From NCBI RefSeq assembly GCF_947258525.1, contig NZ_CAMYIP010000113.1, positions 1-35,892 on the forward strand: DNA of 35,892 nt, in the 5' to 3' direction. Made by a program: the position numbers and the translations under genes. The notes beneath the pieces were generated by a model. The model did not search any database, was not told the origin of the DNA, and saw only the letters and a list, made by a program, of their open reading frames with translations. Positions within the stretch are counted from its first letter, which is position 1; the number at the start of each line of letters is the position of its first letter. Positions 1 through 9,501 of the stretch are shown here, in pieces. The DNA is from an uncultured Eudoraea sp. GTDB lineage: Bacteria > Bacteroidota > Bacteroidia > Flavobacteriales > Flavobacteriaceae.

Positions 1-8
1 TGGCCAAT

Positions 9-1673
9 ATGAAATATGTTGCTTTAGCGATTAGTATCTCATTCTTGTTTATGAGCTGTTTACAAGAAAAGGAAAAGATCTCCATACAAACAGAATACAC
101 CAGTACTAAATATGTGGCCTTAGAAAGTCTGTTTACTAAATGGCGATCATTTGAGAACCCTCCACTAGTTAATGGAGTACCGGATTATTCTCGCTCTGGT
201 TTTGAGAAAAGACAACCCCAGTTTAATACCTTAAAAGCTGAACTATTAGCAATAGATACCACTTCCTGGTCTGTTCCCAAACAGGTTGATTGGATGATCG
301 TATGGGCCGAAATGAATGGCTATGATTTTAATTATAGAGTTCTCAGGCCCTGGGAACGAGATCCGGCCTTTTATAAGTCTGTTTGGACCTATAAAAGTGA
401 TGTTCCTGCCCATGAAGGCCCTACCCATCATCGAACAACCGAATTATGGACCTACAGCGATCCTTTAACCGATAGTGAACGAACACGCCTGATTGAAAAT
501 CTTAAGGTAATCCCCGGTTTAAATGAACAGGCTATAAAGAACCTGACAGGTAATGCAAAAGATTTATGGATCACGGGGATTAGGGATATCGAGGAACAAA
601 GCAGGGTCCTAAATAAGTTTAAGGAAAAAGAGGAAATAAAAACTGATAAGGAAATAGTAGCAGTCATAAACCAGGCAATTACTTCCACAGATAGTTTTGT
701 GTTGTGGTTAAAGGAACAGTCGGGTTCTAAAACCGGACCTTCAGGAATTGGTAAGGAAAATTACACATGGTACCTTCAAAATGTACACCTTGTTCCTTTG
801 ACCTGGGAAGATGAAGTCATGATTTTAAAAAGGGAACTGGCAAGGGCCTGGGCTTCCTTAAAATTGGAAGAACATAAGAACAGAGATTTACCGGAATTGG
901 AAGATGCCAACTCTCCGGAAGCTTATAAAAAGCTTGCAGATGATGCAGCAAATAGCCTGATCAGTTTTTTAAAGGACCAGGAGATACTAACTGTAAAGCC
1001 CTATTTTGAACCTGCCTTGCGAGAACATCTTGGTGAATATGTTCCCAGGGAGAAGCGAAACTTTTTCCTGATAGGGGAGCATTATGACCCCAGGCCTTTG
1101 TATTCGCATTTTTATCATTGGTTTGAATTAGCAAGGATGGAGTTTGAACCTCATAAAAGTGAAATACGCCGCGGTCCGTTATTGTATAATATTTTTGATT
1201 CCAGAAATGAAGGTACTGCTACCGCCGTTGAGGAAATGTTTATGCAAGCCGGACTTTATAGCGATAGTCCGAGGGCCAGAGAAATAGTCTATATTATGAT
1301 CGCTCAAAGGGCTGCAAGAGGTTTGGGGTCGTTGTATGCACACGCTAACGAAATGACGATGGAGGAGGCCGGAGGAATTCACTCGGAGTATACGCCCAGG
1401 GGCTGGATGAAAACGGAAAAGGAGTTACTTATTTTTGAGCAGCATCTGTACCTTCGACAACCGGGATACGGCACCAGTTATATTACTGGAAAGTACCTTT
1501 TGGAAAATGCCATGGCGGCCTATGCCAAACGCCTGGAGCAGGAGGGAAAACCTTTTGTACTTAAAGACTTTTTTGACACATTAAATAGTATTGGGAACAT
1601 ACCTATCTCTCTAGGACATTGGGAAATGACAGGCTCTAATGATAATTTGGAATTAATTATGGAGCCAAAATAG
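9..1673 (+). CDS. DUF885-like lipoprotein lacking the usual HExxxGH motif
   Basis: 554-residue exported protein. The N-terminus is a lipoprotein leader ending in a lipobox with Cys at residue 17 (FMSC), so it is probably anchored in the envelope. The body resembles the DUF885 family of putative zinc peptidases. [10 protein letters not shown] segment near residue 249 matches the family's conserved Gly-x-x-x-Tyr region, an EGTATAVEE segment near 401 corresponds to the family's EGWA-x-Y-x-E motif, and [10 protein letters not shown] near 486 corresponds to the C-terminal Gly-Gln-x-x-Ser-Tyr motif. Where relatives carry HExxPGH, this protein has HFYHW (residues 367-371): two His remain but the catalytic Glu is absent. 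It may therefore be a divergent or non-peptidase member. The ATG at 9 is used because it opens directly onto the leader peptide. It stands alone, with minus-strand genes downstream. Confidence 0.7.
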   Translation: MKYVALAISISFLFMSCLQEKEKISIQTEYTSTKYVALESLFTKWRSFENPPLVNGVPDYSRSGFEKRQPQFNTLKAELLAIDTTSWSVPKQVDWMIVWAEMNGYDFNYRVLRPWERDPAFYKSVWTYKSDVPAHEGPTHHRTTELWTYSDPLTDSERTRLIENLKVIPGLNEQAIKNLTGNAKDLWITGIRDIEEQSRVLNKFKEKEEIKTDKEIVAVINQAITSTDSFVLWLKEQSGSKTGPSGIGKENYTWYLQNVHLVPLTWEDEVMILKRELARAWASLKLEEHKNRDLPELEDANSPEAYKKLADDAANSLISFLKDQEILTVKPYFEPALREHLGEYVPREKRNFFLIGEHYDPRPLYSHFYHWFELARMEFEPHKSEIRRGPLLYNIFDSRNEGTATAVEEMFMQAGLYSDSPRAREIVYIMIAQRAARGLGSLYAHANEMTMEEAGGIHSEYTPRGWMKTEKELLIFEQHLYLRQPGYGTSYITGKYLLENAMAAYAKRLEQEGKPFVLKDFFDTLNSIGNIPISLGHWEMTGSNDNLELIMEPK

Positions 1674-1867
1674 GGATCACATAACCCTGAGAATAAAAGG
1701 ATGGGTTTACTACTTGATTTCTTAATTATATCGATAAAAAGATGTTGCTATGGTTGAGATATAAATGCTACCCCTTGGTGATGAACAACATAAGAGATCA
1801 TTGATCAACAGATGCTCTCAAGTTGAATTTATTATATGTATTGATTAATTACTAAATGTAAAATCAA

Positions 1868-2311
1868 TCATTCATTTTTGTGTACGCTCCTTTTGGTCAT
1901 TATCCAAATAGTAATCACAGCAATTATTCCCAATACAGATAGTATAGCGGCAAAATATACCCAAAACAAATCAACATCATATGAAGATCGATATTCGGGT
2001 TTTCGATCAAAATTAATCCAGGGGCCAACCCTGCCTACAACATAAATCAATACTCGAAACGCATGAAAAATAGCAGCAGCAGCGCCTAATTGTAATGCAA
2101 TGGATTTAGACTTTTTGGAATTTCTATACAGCCAATGAAATGAATAAATAATACATAATGTATCAATAGCCATTTCTATAAAAGTTAATACTACCACCCA
2201 ACCAGCAAGGGTAACCCAGCCATTTTCAACGGTTAACAAACGTATAGTCCTGAAAACTAAAATGCTGGCACCCAGAATCAAAACTAGTGGATATAACTTT
2301 TGCTTATTCAT
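1868..2311 (-). CDS. Small multi-pass membrane protein of unknown function
   Basis: 147-residue hydrophobic protein that I do not recognise. Four membrane segments are apparent: about residues 6-24, 32-58, 74-92 and 116-138. A basic RNSKKSKS loop follows the second segment, and the C-terminal tail is basic (TKRSVHKNE), suggesting a cytoplasmic C-terminus. A soluble loop with several charged and aromatic residues (about 93-115) sits between segments 3 and 4. There are no obvious catalytic motifs. It lies downstream of the broken GH3 gene on the same strand with about 230 bases between, so co-transcription is uncertain. The call as a real gene rests on the coherent membrane topology and on the absence of a better frame. 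Confidence 0.65.
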   Translation of the reverse strand: MNKQKLYPLVLILGASILVFRTIRLLTVENGWVTLAGWVVVLTFIEMAIDTLCIIYSFHWLYRNSKKSKSIALQLGAAAAIFHAFRVLIYVVGRVGPWINFDRKPEYRSSYDVDLFWVYFAAILSVLGIIAVITIWIMTKRSVHKNE

Positions 2312-2538
2312 ATCTGATATAATGGCTCCGGCTATGGCTTGGCAGTTAGCACATGCTAAAGGACCGGTTCAGCTCTTGTGTCCTGATAAACCTTAGTTGT
2401 GTTTATATATGAACATTAGCCCGTGTTTTCAGCATTATTTTTTAAGTTATTTTAAACCAATTCGGTAATTTGTTTATGGCGTTTATTATTTGTCAGCCAC
2501 TTTTTTTAATACTTTTTTGATTTTTCAAAGTAATTCAT

Positions 2539-4648
2539 TCAATTTAATATCAACTTTGTACTTAGGGCTTTAGAGGCACCTAGCTCTATTGCTCTTTCTG
2601 TTGGTAAACTACCTGATATGGTAAGCGTAAAATCACCCTTTTCCAGAATAGAATCGCCTTGCTCATTTATCAACTTAAGCATATCCGGATTAATATTGAA
2701 AACTACAGTTTTGCTCTCACCCGGTTTTAAATTGATAGCTTTAATTCCTTTTAACGAAAATAGGGGTGCCTCAACACTAGCTTTATCATCGGCAATATAA
2801 AGTTGTACTGTTTCAATTGCTGGATACTCCCCATTATTGCTAATGTTGCAACTTATCTCAACCATTTCTCCCTCTTTAATTATTGAAGCTGATTGCTTTA
2901 GATCACTATATGAGAATGAACTGTAACTTAATCCAAATCCAAATGGATACATAGGTTCCTCAGTCATATAGCGATAGGTTCTGCCTTTCATGGTATAATC
3001 TTCGTATGGAGGCAATTGATCAAGTGATTTTGGGAAAGTAATAGGCAATCTGCCTGATGGAGAAAGCTTACCAAATATGATATCAGCAATTGCATTTCCA
3101 CCTTCTTCACCGGGATACCATGCTAATAATACCGCATCAGCTAACTCATGAACTTCGGAAAGGTTCATTGGAGAGCCACCTGTAATAATGGCTACAACTG
3201 GTTTACCATGACTCTTAATTTTTCTAAGATAATCCAATTGATTTTCAGGAATATTATAGTCTAAACGATCACCAAAATATGGAGATGAGATAGATTCTCC
3301 CTCTTCTCCCTCAATATGCCGGGTGAGTCCCATTCCAATAATAGTAACATCCGATTCAGCGGCTTCTCCTGTTGACCAATCCACCGGATTAACATTCTTT
3401 CTGTCCAGCGTAGTTCCGGGACTATACTGAACCTGACTGCCAGGCGCAACTGCTGCTGTGATCCCCTCTAAAAACGTGATAATATTTGAATTAACACCAA
3501 AATAGTTTCCTAAAAGAGCATCAATGGAGGCAGAATTAGGTCCCACAACATAATACCTGTTCAGATCATTTTTCAAAGGAAGCACCCCATTGTTTTTGAG
3601 CAGGACAACAGATCTGGCTGCTGCTTCACGGGCCAGAGCCCTGTTTTCCTTGCTATCAACAACATCATATGGAATTGAGTTATATGGATTAAGATCCTGA
3701 GGATCAAACATACCAAGTTTAAATCTTGTTTTAAGTAAAGGTTTAAGTCTTTTATCTATAAGCGATTCATCTACAAAACCCTTCTGTACCGCTTCTACCA
3801 GAGCTGTATACGTGTTTCCACAGTTAACATTTATGCCACTTTTCAAGGCCAGTGCAGCCGCTTCAACCACATTAGAAACTGTCCCATGGCCAATATCTGA
3901 ATAGAAATCAACCAAAGCCCAATGCACAGCAAGGTTCACCATTGGTTCTGTTATAAGCACACATTACAGATTCAACACCTGCATGAACAAGAGCTTCAAA
4001 AGCGGGTAAATAAGTTTCATTTATATCTTTTGGACTTGCCACAGCATTAAATTCATGTCTTAACTTTTCAGGGCCACTATGAACAGCAAAATGTTTTGCA
4101 CATGCGGCTGTTTTAAGATAATTGGGATTATCGCCTTGTAAGCCATTAACAAAAGCAACACCTAATAACCCGGTTAAATATGGATCCTCTCCGTATGTTT
4201 CCTGTCCACGGCCCCAACGCGGATCTCTAAAGATGTTAACATTAGGAGTCCAGAAGGTTAACCCGGCATATCTCTTATAATTTTCGGCAGCTTGAGCGGC
4301 ATTATACATAGCGCGTGCCTCATCAGATATAGCTGATGAAACCCTATATAATAGATCATTATCGAAAGTAGCTGCTAAACCTATTGCCTGAGGAAAAACG
4401 GTAGCTTTTCCTGAACGTCCAACACCATGCAGAGCTTCGTTCCAGTAATCGTAAGGAGGGATGTCAAGGCGGGGGATCCCCGATGTATTCATTAGCATTT
4501 GATCAACCTTCTCTTCAAGGGTAAGTTTGTTAATAAGATCATCTACTCTGCTATCCAGATCAACTTCAGGATTGAGAAATTTGTGTTGTGCACTTAAAGT
4601 TGAAGTTCCAAGTATAACGGAAATCAGAAATACTAATAGCTTATTCAT
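2539..4648 (-). pseudogene. Broken GH3 beta-xylosidase/beta-glucosidase
   Basis: Two overlapping frames together spell one exported glycoside hydrolase family 3 enzyme. The first half (4648 down to about 3923) starts with a signal peptide (leader ending LSAQ), then family motifs YWNEALHGVGR, DPRWGRGQETYGEDP, KHFAVHSGPE and CAYNRTNGEPCC. It then shifts frame and stops at 3908. The second half resumes in another frame at Trp-Ala-Leu-Val-Asp-Phe (codon TGG at 3921-3919). It continues through ALKSGINVNCGNTY, the C-terminal GH3 domain (SVVLLKNNGVLPL; PGEEGGNAIADIIFGK) and a fibronectin III-like end. In intact relatives about 20-25 residues lie between GEPCC and this Trp, including the Val-Ser-Asp-Cys segment that holds the nucleophilic Asp. 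All of that is missing, so neither half should be catalytically complete. The ATG at 3960 is only the out-of-frame lead-in and is not a real start. Confidence 0.85.
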
Positions 4649-4683
4649 AGCTTACCTTTTTGTTGAATTGTTTATAAAATTGT

Positions 4684-4854
4684 GGCTAACGATTTTGTGT
4701 ATGGCAGCCTAGTGTGAAAATCTCCAGGGATATGCCGTTTACGAAACCAAGATAGTTAAATTGCGAGGAAATTCCGAGCAGGAATTTCAAGAGCAATAAA
4801 CTATGTACGTTGATGTGCGCAGGCCGATACTTATACATGCTAATTGTTAGATAT
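4684..4854. repeat. Imperfect inverted-repeat element with central hairpin
   Basis: This non-coding stretch lies between the GH3 pseudogene and the lipid kinase. It begins GGCTAACGATTTTGTGTATG and ends with ATACATGCTAATTGTTAGAT. Read in reverse complement, the end starts ATCTAACAATTAGCATGTAT and so imperfectly mirrors the beginning. A perfect 8-bp hairpin (GAAATTCC, 5-base loop, GGAATTTC) sits near the middle at 4768-4788. The layout is that of a small folded or mobile element. The right end GTTAGAT fits the GTTRRRY core of integron attC sites, but the left end does not match its partner consensus cleanly. Whether it recurs in the genome cannot be judged from one copy. Confidence 0.4.
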
Positions 4855-4930
4855 TTTATCCATTACCCAATGTAAGCCTGACCAATATTAGTTAACATAA
4901 AGACCACTACATTTTATGGATTTAAAGATG

Positions 4931-5848
4931 TTATTGGACATCGGGTGGCATTAAAAAGGATATAGCTTTCGGCATTACCTTAATGACTGCGGGGGCAAGC
5001 CCCACATACTCCCCATCAGCCTCAATACTGCACGAGTCGTTGCTTTGAATCAATACTTCCCTGGCATCATGGTAGCAAACCTGTGGAAGGTTTATTTTTA
5101 CTCCTTTTTTTAAATTACCATAGTTTTTAAGATAGTCCCAAATACTCAAATCCCCGAAGATAGAAACCTGAAACAGCCCATCAGTAATCCTGGCATCCGG
5201 GGCAATGCAGATGGCATTACCAAAGTAACGTCCGTTGGCCACTGTCATTTGCAACAACCTGCCCTTCCATTGCCACGTGCTGCTTGTACAACTTACCTCT
5301 TTTTTAACATAGCTGAGAAACCCTTTTATAATGTGCCTGAAGTAATTGAAGCCAGGGCCCAACACACTTGATGATTGTTCCAGATTCTGCGCTATTTCTG
5401 CCCCAAGCCCAACTCCGGCTATATTGATGAAATAGCGCGTTTCCCGGGTCTTTTGTAGTATTATTTTTCCAAGATCTATCTTTCTGGAGGCACTGGATTG
5501 AATCAATTCCATCAGTTCTTCAATAGAATTGGAGATGCCGGCCGTTCTGGCAAAATCATTGGCCGAACCAAGTGGTAGCAGACCTATTGTAGGGTATTCA
5601 TTAGTGGGATTGTTACTTTGTAGCATGCCATTGATAACCTCGTTCAAAGTGCCATCACCGCCAACGGCAATCATATAATCACAGCCTTTTTCAGCAGCTT
5701 GCCTGGCTAGCTCAATAGCGTGTTTTTTCCTTTGTGTTATTATGAACTGTACACTGCCCAATTGTATTTCTCGACAGTATTTTCGAAGTCCTGGGAGTAC
5801 TTTTGCCAGGCGGTTGTTTTTGTTGTTGATTACAAAGACAATGTTCAT
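4931..5848 (-). CDS. Diacylglycerol kinase-like lipid kinase (YegS/DgkB family)
   Basis: 305-residue soluble protein of the diacylglycerol kinase catalytic-domain family, which phosphorylates lipid alcohols with ATP to feed phospholipid recycling. The nucleotide-binding GGDGTLNE motif is intact at residues 63-70, followed by GLLPLGSANDFAR, the typical conserved block near 113. A beta-sandwich C-terminal half contains NGRYFGNAICIAPDARITDGLF, with the ARITDG signature of the family. Length is normal for bacterial members (about 290-310 residues). The start at 5848 opens directly with the first beta strand (MNIVFVINNK), so it is well placed. The true lipid substrate cannot be read from sequence. 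It is on the same strand as the TolB/TPR gene, 240 bases away, and probably has its own promoter. Confidence 0.88.
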   Translation of the reverse strand: MNIVFVINNKNNRLAKVLPGLRKYCREIQLGSVQFIITQRKKHAIELARQAAEKGCDYMIAVGGDGTLNEVINGMLQSNNPTNEYPTIGLLPLGSANDFARTAGISNSIEELMELIQSSASRKIDLGKIILQKTRETRYFINIAGVGLGAEIAQNLEQSSSVLGPGFNYFRHIIKGFLSYVKKEVSCTSSTWQWKGRLLQMTVANGRYFGNAICIAPDARITDGLFQVSIFGDLSIWDYLKNYGNLKKGVKINLPQVCYHDAREVLIQSNDSCSIEADGEYVGLAPAVIKVMPKAISFLMPPDVQ

Positions 5849-5886
5849 TGGAGCAAGGTAGCGTATTCCTTTAGTATAGACAATAA

Positions 5887-5933
5887 GAAGGTTAGCCTTC
5901 GCGATATCCTAAATTTAGGAACTGCCCCAGGGC
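5887..5933. promoter_or_regulatory. Cluster of small palindromes upstream of the lipid kinase
   Basis: Three short dyads follow one another 40-85 bases upstream of the lipid kinase start: GAAGG-TTAG-CCTTC at 5887-5900, the perfect 14-bp palindrome TCCTAAATTTAGGA at 5907-5920, and GCCC-CA-GGGC at 5924-5933. They are in the position of an operator or a leader structure for the minus-strand gene. The 14-bp palindrome is the strongest candidate for binding a dimeric regulator. No regulator can be named. Confidence 0.25.
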
Positions 5934-6088
5934 GGTTGGTGACTTACCTAAAAGACAAACTTATAACTCCGCACTTCTAACTTCATACATCCAACTACCA
6001 AATACGAATTTCTCTACCCAAAAATGAAAGCTGAGAAGATTCAATTAAGGAGTAATTTTTTCCAAAACATCCAGATTAATTATATTCA

Positions 6089-7831
6089 CTAATTCAGCGG
6101 ATATCCATGATTCTCGGGCAATCCAATCTTGTATATAAAATCCTTCCAGCGCGTATCGCTGTACATAGCTTTGAATGATGGATAGGTGAGTGCCTCAAGT
6201 AAAACAGGGTCCTTTGACTCTAAGGCTTTGTTTAACCATTTAAAAGACTGATCATAGTTACCTCTAAACGCATAAAGATCTGCAGTATTGGCAGGGTCCG
6301 TAGCGCTATATTTGTCCAGGAATTCAGCAAACAAGTTATCTGCCTCTGTCTCGCGACCCATTGCATAAAGGATAAAATTACGACCATAGAGGCTGAAAAA
6401 CTCATGTTTTTCCTGTTCTATTTCTGCAAGGGCTTCATCATTTCTTCCCTGAGCTAATCGAATTTTCGCTATCATATAATGCAATATTTCCCAGCCAGGA
6501 TAATATAACTCAAACGTATTAAACGCCTCTTCAGCCTCTTCCAGGTGATTCATCCTGTAATATGAATGCCCCAGATTAAAATAATTAGCGTAAACCAATG
6601 GGTCTACTTCTATTGCCTTCTTCAGTAAATCAACAGACTTCTCCAGATCACCGAAGGCCATATTCGCAGCTGTACCCATTATTATACCGTCATTAGGTAT
6701 TAATTCGAGAGCCTTGTTCATGTTTTTAGAGGATTCCTCAAAGTCCCAATTAAGATCTTGCAAACTCGCTAAAGTAGCATAGGCATAACCAGAATCAGGA
6801 TCCAGATCAACAGCCTTATATGCCGCATCTAATCCCAAAGAAATCCCTTCTTTTGGTTCGCGAATACTAAAATTGTAGGTCCCGGTATTATATATTCCCG
6901 CAAGTAAACGCCATGAAGGCCCATAACTTGAATCGAGAGCAATGGATTCTTTTACCTTGGATTCGGCCTCAATATATGCGTTTTTTGTATTTAGATTAAT
7001 TAAGTGATTGGCCTGAAGATATAAATTATAGGCCTCCGGATCAATTGACTGAGATTTCAATTCCTGACCCAACATCGATATTTTTAATTCCCTGCTGACC
7101 TCGGCTGCAATCTCATCCTGAATCTTAAAAATGCTATCTAATTCCCGGTCAAAGGTATGGGACCACTCGTGAGAACCATCACTGGTATTTATCAATTGGG
7201 CCGTTACACGTATCATATTCCCCGCTTTGCGTATGCTGCCTTCCAAAATATGTGAAACTTTTAATTCATTGCCTATCTCTGTTGCTTTAGCATCCTTTCC
7301 CTTATACGAAAAAGAAGAGGTGCGGCTTATCACCTTGAGCTCCGGTATCTTGGCCAAAAGATTCAATAATTCTTCACTAATGCCATCGGAGAAATATTCA
7401 TGGTCTTGTTTAGGGCTCATATCGGCAAAGGCCATGACTGCTATAGATTTATTCCCAAACTCAACTACTTCTGCAGAGTCTCTGGTGAAGCGATCAACTA
7501 AAAGAACAATTATAGCTAATGTAAGGGTAGTAATGATAAGCTTATTTAGGCGAGAACCTGTTTTAGTAGTAATTGACTTACCAGGTTCTACATCAATTGT
7601 TTTCTTAATACCCTCCGGTGTAAATTCATATACCCAGGCCAGAATTAGCCATATTGGAAAACCAATAGCTAATACTACCAAAGACCATTTAAGCAGATAA
7701 TTTGGCGCCCCGAATGCGGGCAGAACTGTTGAAAGGACCTGTGTAATTAACCAGGCTACAACCAAATAAGCTATAGCCGATTTAATAACGTTACGCCTCT
7801 TTAATTCATTAAAATATTCATTGAATTTCAT
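6089..7831 (-). CDS. Membrane-anchored TolB-like/TPR protein
   Basis: 580 residues. The N-terminal ~115 residues hold three membrane segments (about 18-36, 47-68 and 95-112) with a KRRNVIKSA basic lead. This anchor is common in front of TolB-like modules where other bacteria have a cyclase or winged-helix domain. Residues about 128-255 form a TolB/FlgO-like domain: it opens KSIAVMAFADMS and includes YFSDGISEELLNLLAKIPEL and HILEGSIRKAGN. From about residue 270 onward there are tandem tetratricopeptide-like repeats (for example ANYFNLGHSYYRMNHLEEAEEAF). The predicted role is scaffold or sensor, with TolB and TPR domains in the same compartment. No catalytic domain is visible. A second TolB-TPR protein in this window (16552-18801) carries a class III cyclase instead of the membrane anchor. 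Confidence 0.8.
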   Translation of the reverse strand: MKFNEYFNELKRRNVIKSAIAYLVVAWLITQVLSTVLPAFGAPNYLLKWSLVVLAIGFPIWLILAWVYEFTPEGIKKTIDVEPGKSITTKTGSRLNKLIITTLTLAIIVLLVDRFTRDSAEVVEFGNKSIAVMAFADMSPKQDHEYFSDGISEELLNLLAKIPELKVISRTSSFSYKGKDAKATEIGNELKVSHILEGSIRKAGNMIRVTAQLINTSDGSHEWSHTFDRELDSIFKIQDEIAAEVSRELKISMLGQELKSQSIDPEAYNLYLQANHLINLNTKNAYIEAESKVKESIALDSSYGPSWRLLAGIYNTGTYNFSIREPKEGISLGLDAAYKAVDLDPDSGYAYATLASLQDLNWDFEESSKNMNKALELIPNDGIIMGTAANMAFGDLEKSVDLLKKAIEVDPLVYANYFNLGHSYYRMNHLEEAEEAFNTFELYYPGWEILHYMIAKIRLAQGRNDEALAEIEQEKHEFFSLYGRNFILYAMGRETEADNLFAEFLDKYSATDPANTADLYAFRGNYDQSFKWLNKALESKDPVLLEALTYPSFKAMYSDTRWKDFIYKIGLPENHGYPLN

Positions 7832-7859
7832 TTACACTCGGTTATCTATTAATAATAGA

Positions 7860-7879
7860 AAAATGCCATGCGGCATTTT
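7860..7879 (-). terminator. Probable intrinsic terminator of the MFS gene
   Basis: AAAATGCC and GGCATTTT pair around a 4-base loop, about 70 bases beyond the MFS stop codon. Read on the minus strand the stem runs directly into a T-rich stretch (TTTTTCTATTATT). It separates the MFS gene from the TolB/TPR gene downstream on the same strand. The stem has only three GC pairs, so it may be weak. Confidence 0.5.
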
Positions 7880-7950
7880 ATGTGGTAAAAGATATAAATT
7901 AATTATAAGAACAAGTAATTTGTCAATTCTAAGGATATGTAGCAAATAGG

Positions 7951-9207
7951 TTATTTTTTTCCATATAGTCGGAAATAATACCAAGCAGCGATACCACCAA
8001 TAAAGGAAAATAATGCCAGCAGCCAAAACACATGCTGATGACCAATTGCTCCCGGTGAATTTTCCAGGAGGAGTCCTATTGCCGGTCCCGCAAAAATATC
8101 TGGTGTATGTCCAATGAGCGAAATAACACCCACGGCAGTTCCTGTTAGTACCAGAGGTATCTGCCCCCTCTCCATTACAGCGAAGTACAGAGATCGTGCA
8201 GCATAAACCCCCGTTGCTACGATCAAAATAGATGTAAAAAACAATACTGTGGTTGAATTGGAAATAATACCCGTAGCGAACAACAATGACCCGAAGAATG
8301 TAACTACAAAACTAACCACCAACCAATAGGTAGTGTCTGTACGGTCTGCCAAAATCCCTATTAATACGCCAACGACAGGGCGGACGAACAACAAAAAAGT
8401 ACCTACCTGGGCTGATTGCACCTGGTCATACAACATTACATCCTGGGCATAGAGGGAAAATACATCTGTAATTTTGTAGCCTACATAAGCACATAAAATA
8501 ATGATCATCAATAACCAAACAGAGGGCAAACGCAGCACCTCTTTTATTTCAGATATCGTTATTTTATCCAGGATTATCTCTTCTTCTGCTTTATGATCCA
8601 TTTTCATAAAGAACCATACCAGAAAGCCTACGAGAACCACTATTCCCGAACAAACTAAAATTACATTCTTGAAGGCTTGTTTACTTTCATAAAGGGTTGT
8701 CTCTGAAACGGTAGTATTTATAAATAGTGAAAAAATAAGTACACTCAGTAACCCAAACAGGGCCCCTACTAATCCTCGTCCACCGTCCAGGAATCCAAAC
8801 GCCTTTCCCTGAGAAGTAGTCCCGCCCCAGACTCTTGTAGCCTTGATCATTGGGGCCCAGAAAATAAAAATGGTTGTAAAACCCCAATAGCCATAAAGAA
8901 TTTTTAATATGGTATAACTGGGAAAAGTGGCATAGACCAACCCTCCAAGGGCAGTCATCCATAATGCCAAAGCTATCGATTTTCTGGGCGGGTATTTATC
9001 GGCCAGTGGTCCTCCAAAAAGATAAGACAACAAGGCTACTATGCCATATACGGTGAAACATATGCCCAATTCCACATTGTCAAGGCTAAAGGCCTCGAGC
9101 ACAGTTGGCCTAAAAACCCTTGAAAGGACAAATGGAAGAATAAATACAGACTCCCCGGCTAAAATCAGTAATAGGAGAAAGTACCAGTGGGCTTTATTCT
9201 GACGCAT
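7951..9207 (-). CDS. Major facilitator superfamily transporter
   Basis: 418 residues with about 12 predicted transmembrane helices in two halves joined by a charged cytoplasmic loop (around 204-222, MKMDHKAEEEIILDK). The loop between helices 2 and 3 carries GGPLADKYPPRKS, the MFS motif A signature (G-x-x-x-D-x-x-x-R-K), and GILADRTDTTYW is the equivalent in the second half. The segment WGFTTIFIFWAPMIKATRVWG recalls organophosphate/nitrate-type MFS members, but the substrate cannot be assigned. The start ATG at 9207 precedes a short basic lead and the first helix. It is transcribed away from the serine hydrolase gene across a 294-base intergenic region. Confidence 0.87.
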   Translation of the reverse strand: MRQNKAHWYFLLLLILAGESVFILPFVLSRVFRPTVLEAFSLDNVELGICFTVYGIVALLSYLFGGPLADKYPPRKSIALALWMTALGGLVYATFPSYTILKILYGYWGFTTIFIFWAPMIKATRVWGGTTSQGKAFGFLDGGRGLVGALFGLLSVLIFSLFINTTVSETTLYESKQAFKNVILVCSGIVVLVGFLVWFFMKMDHKAEEEIILDKITISEIKEVLRLPSVWLLMIIILCAYVGYKITDVFSLYAQDVMLYDQVQSAQVGTFLLFVRPVVGVLIGILADRTDTTYWLVVSFVVTFFGSLLFATGIISNSTTVLFFTSILIVATGVYAARSLYFAVMERGQIPLVLTGTAVGVISLIGHTPDIFAGPAIGLLLENSPGAIGHQHVFWLLALFSFIGGIAAWYYFRLYGKK

Positions 9208-9501
9208 TGAGTTTAGCTTATTTTAGAGAAGGATTTAATTGTTTTACTAATTATCTCCAACTTAAACCAACTAAGATAATATATCTCAATCACACCAAAA
9301 TTTCTCTTCCCACTTCCAACTTTCCAATTCTACCTTCCAACCTCCAACTTCTCACCTCTGCCTTCCTAATTCCAGCCCAATTCACACAAAAATCACTTTA
9401 AAAAGCAATGAAATACATAATAATCACGTTTTAAATCGGTTAGTAATTTATAAAAGCCTATTTTCATTGTGTTACAACTAAATCGAAACAGTATTTTTCC
9501 T
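9208..9501. other. Divergent intergenic region with a G-poor pyrimidine/adenine tract
   Basis: This is the longest stretch without a gene. It separates divergent genes. Between 9241 and 9400 the plus strand has only about four G in 160 bases, with repeated CTTCCAAC / TCCAACTT units at 9254-9263, 9313-9320, 9334-9341 and 9343-9350. A short open frame across it has the same biased composition and no protein-like character, so I treat it as non-coding. Promoters for both flanking genes should lie here, but I cannot place them with confidence. Confidence 0.5.

Noticed and set aside
1674-1867. Intergenic stretch searched for a small RNA or peptide
   Set aside because: No stable hairpin with a terminator and no coding frame of note.
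2312-2538. Possible second copy of the inverted-repeat element
   Set aside because: It contains GTTAGC and CATTAGCC fragments, but no matching terminal repeats or central hairpin.
3261-3449. Second frame inside the C-terminal GH3 half, considered as a separate small gene
   Set aside because: The GH3 frame has continuous family motifs here; the alternative has none.
3908-3960. Programmed frameshift in the GH3 gene
   Set aside because: No slippery run is present, and family residues are missing at the join, so translation in either frame cannot restore the nucleophile.
7227-7700. 157-codon open frame antisense to the membrane-anchored TolB/TPR gene
   Set aside because: It lies fully inside a gene with clear family motifs and has no recognisable protein features.
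9207-9401. 64-codon frame in the divergent intergenic region
   Set aside because: It reflects the strand-biased C/T/A composition; the amino acids are mostly Leu, Thr, Ser and Pro without any signal of a real protein.
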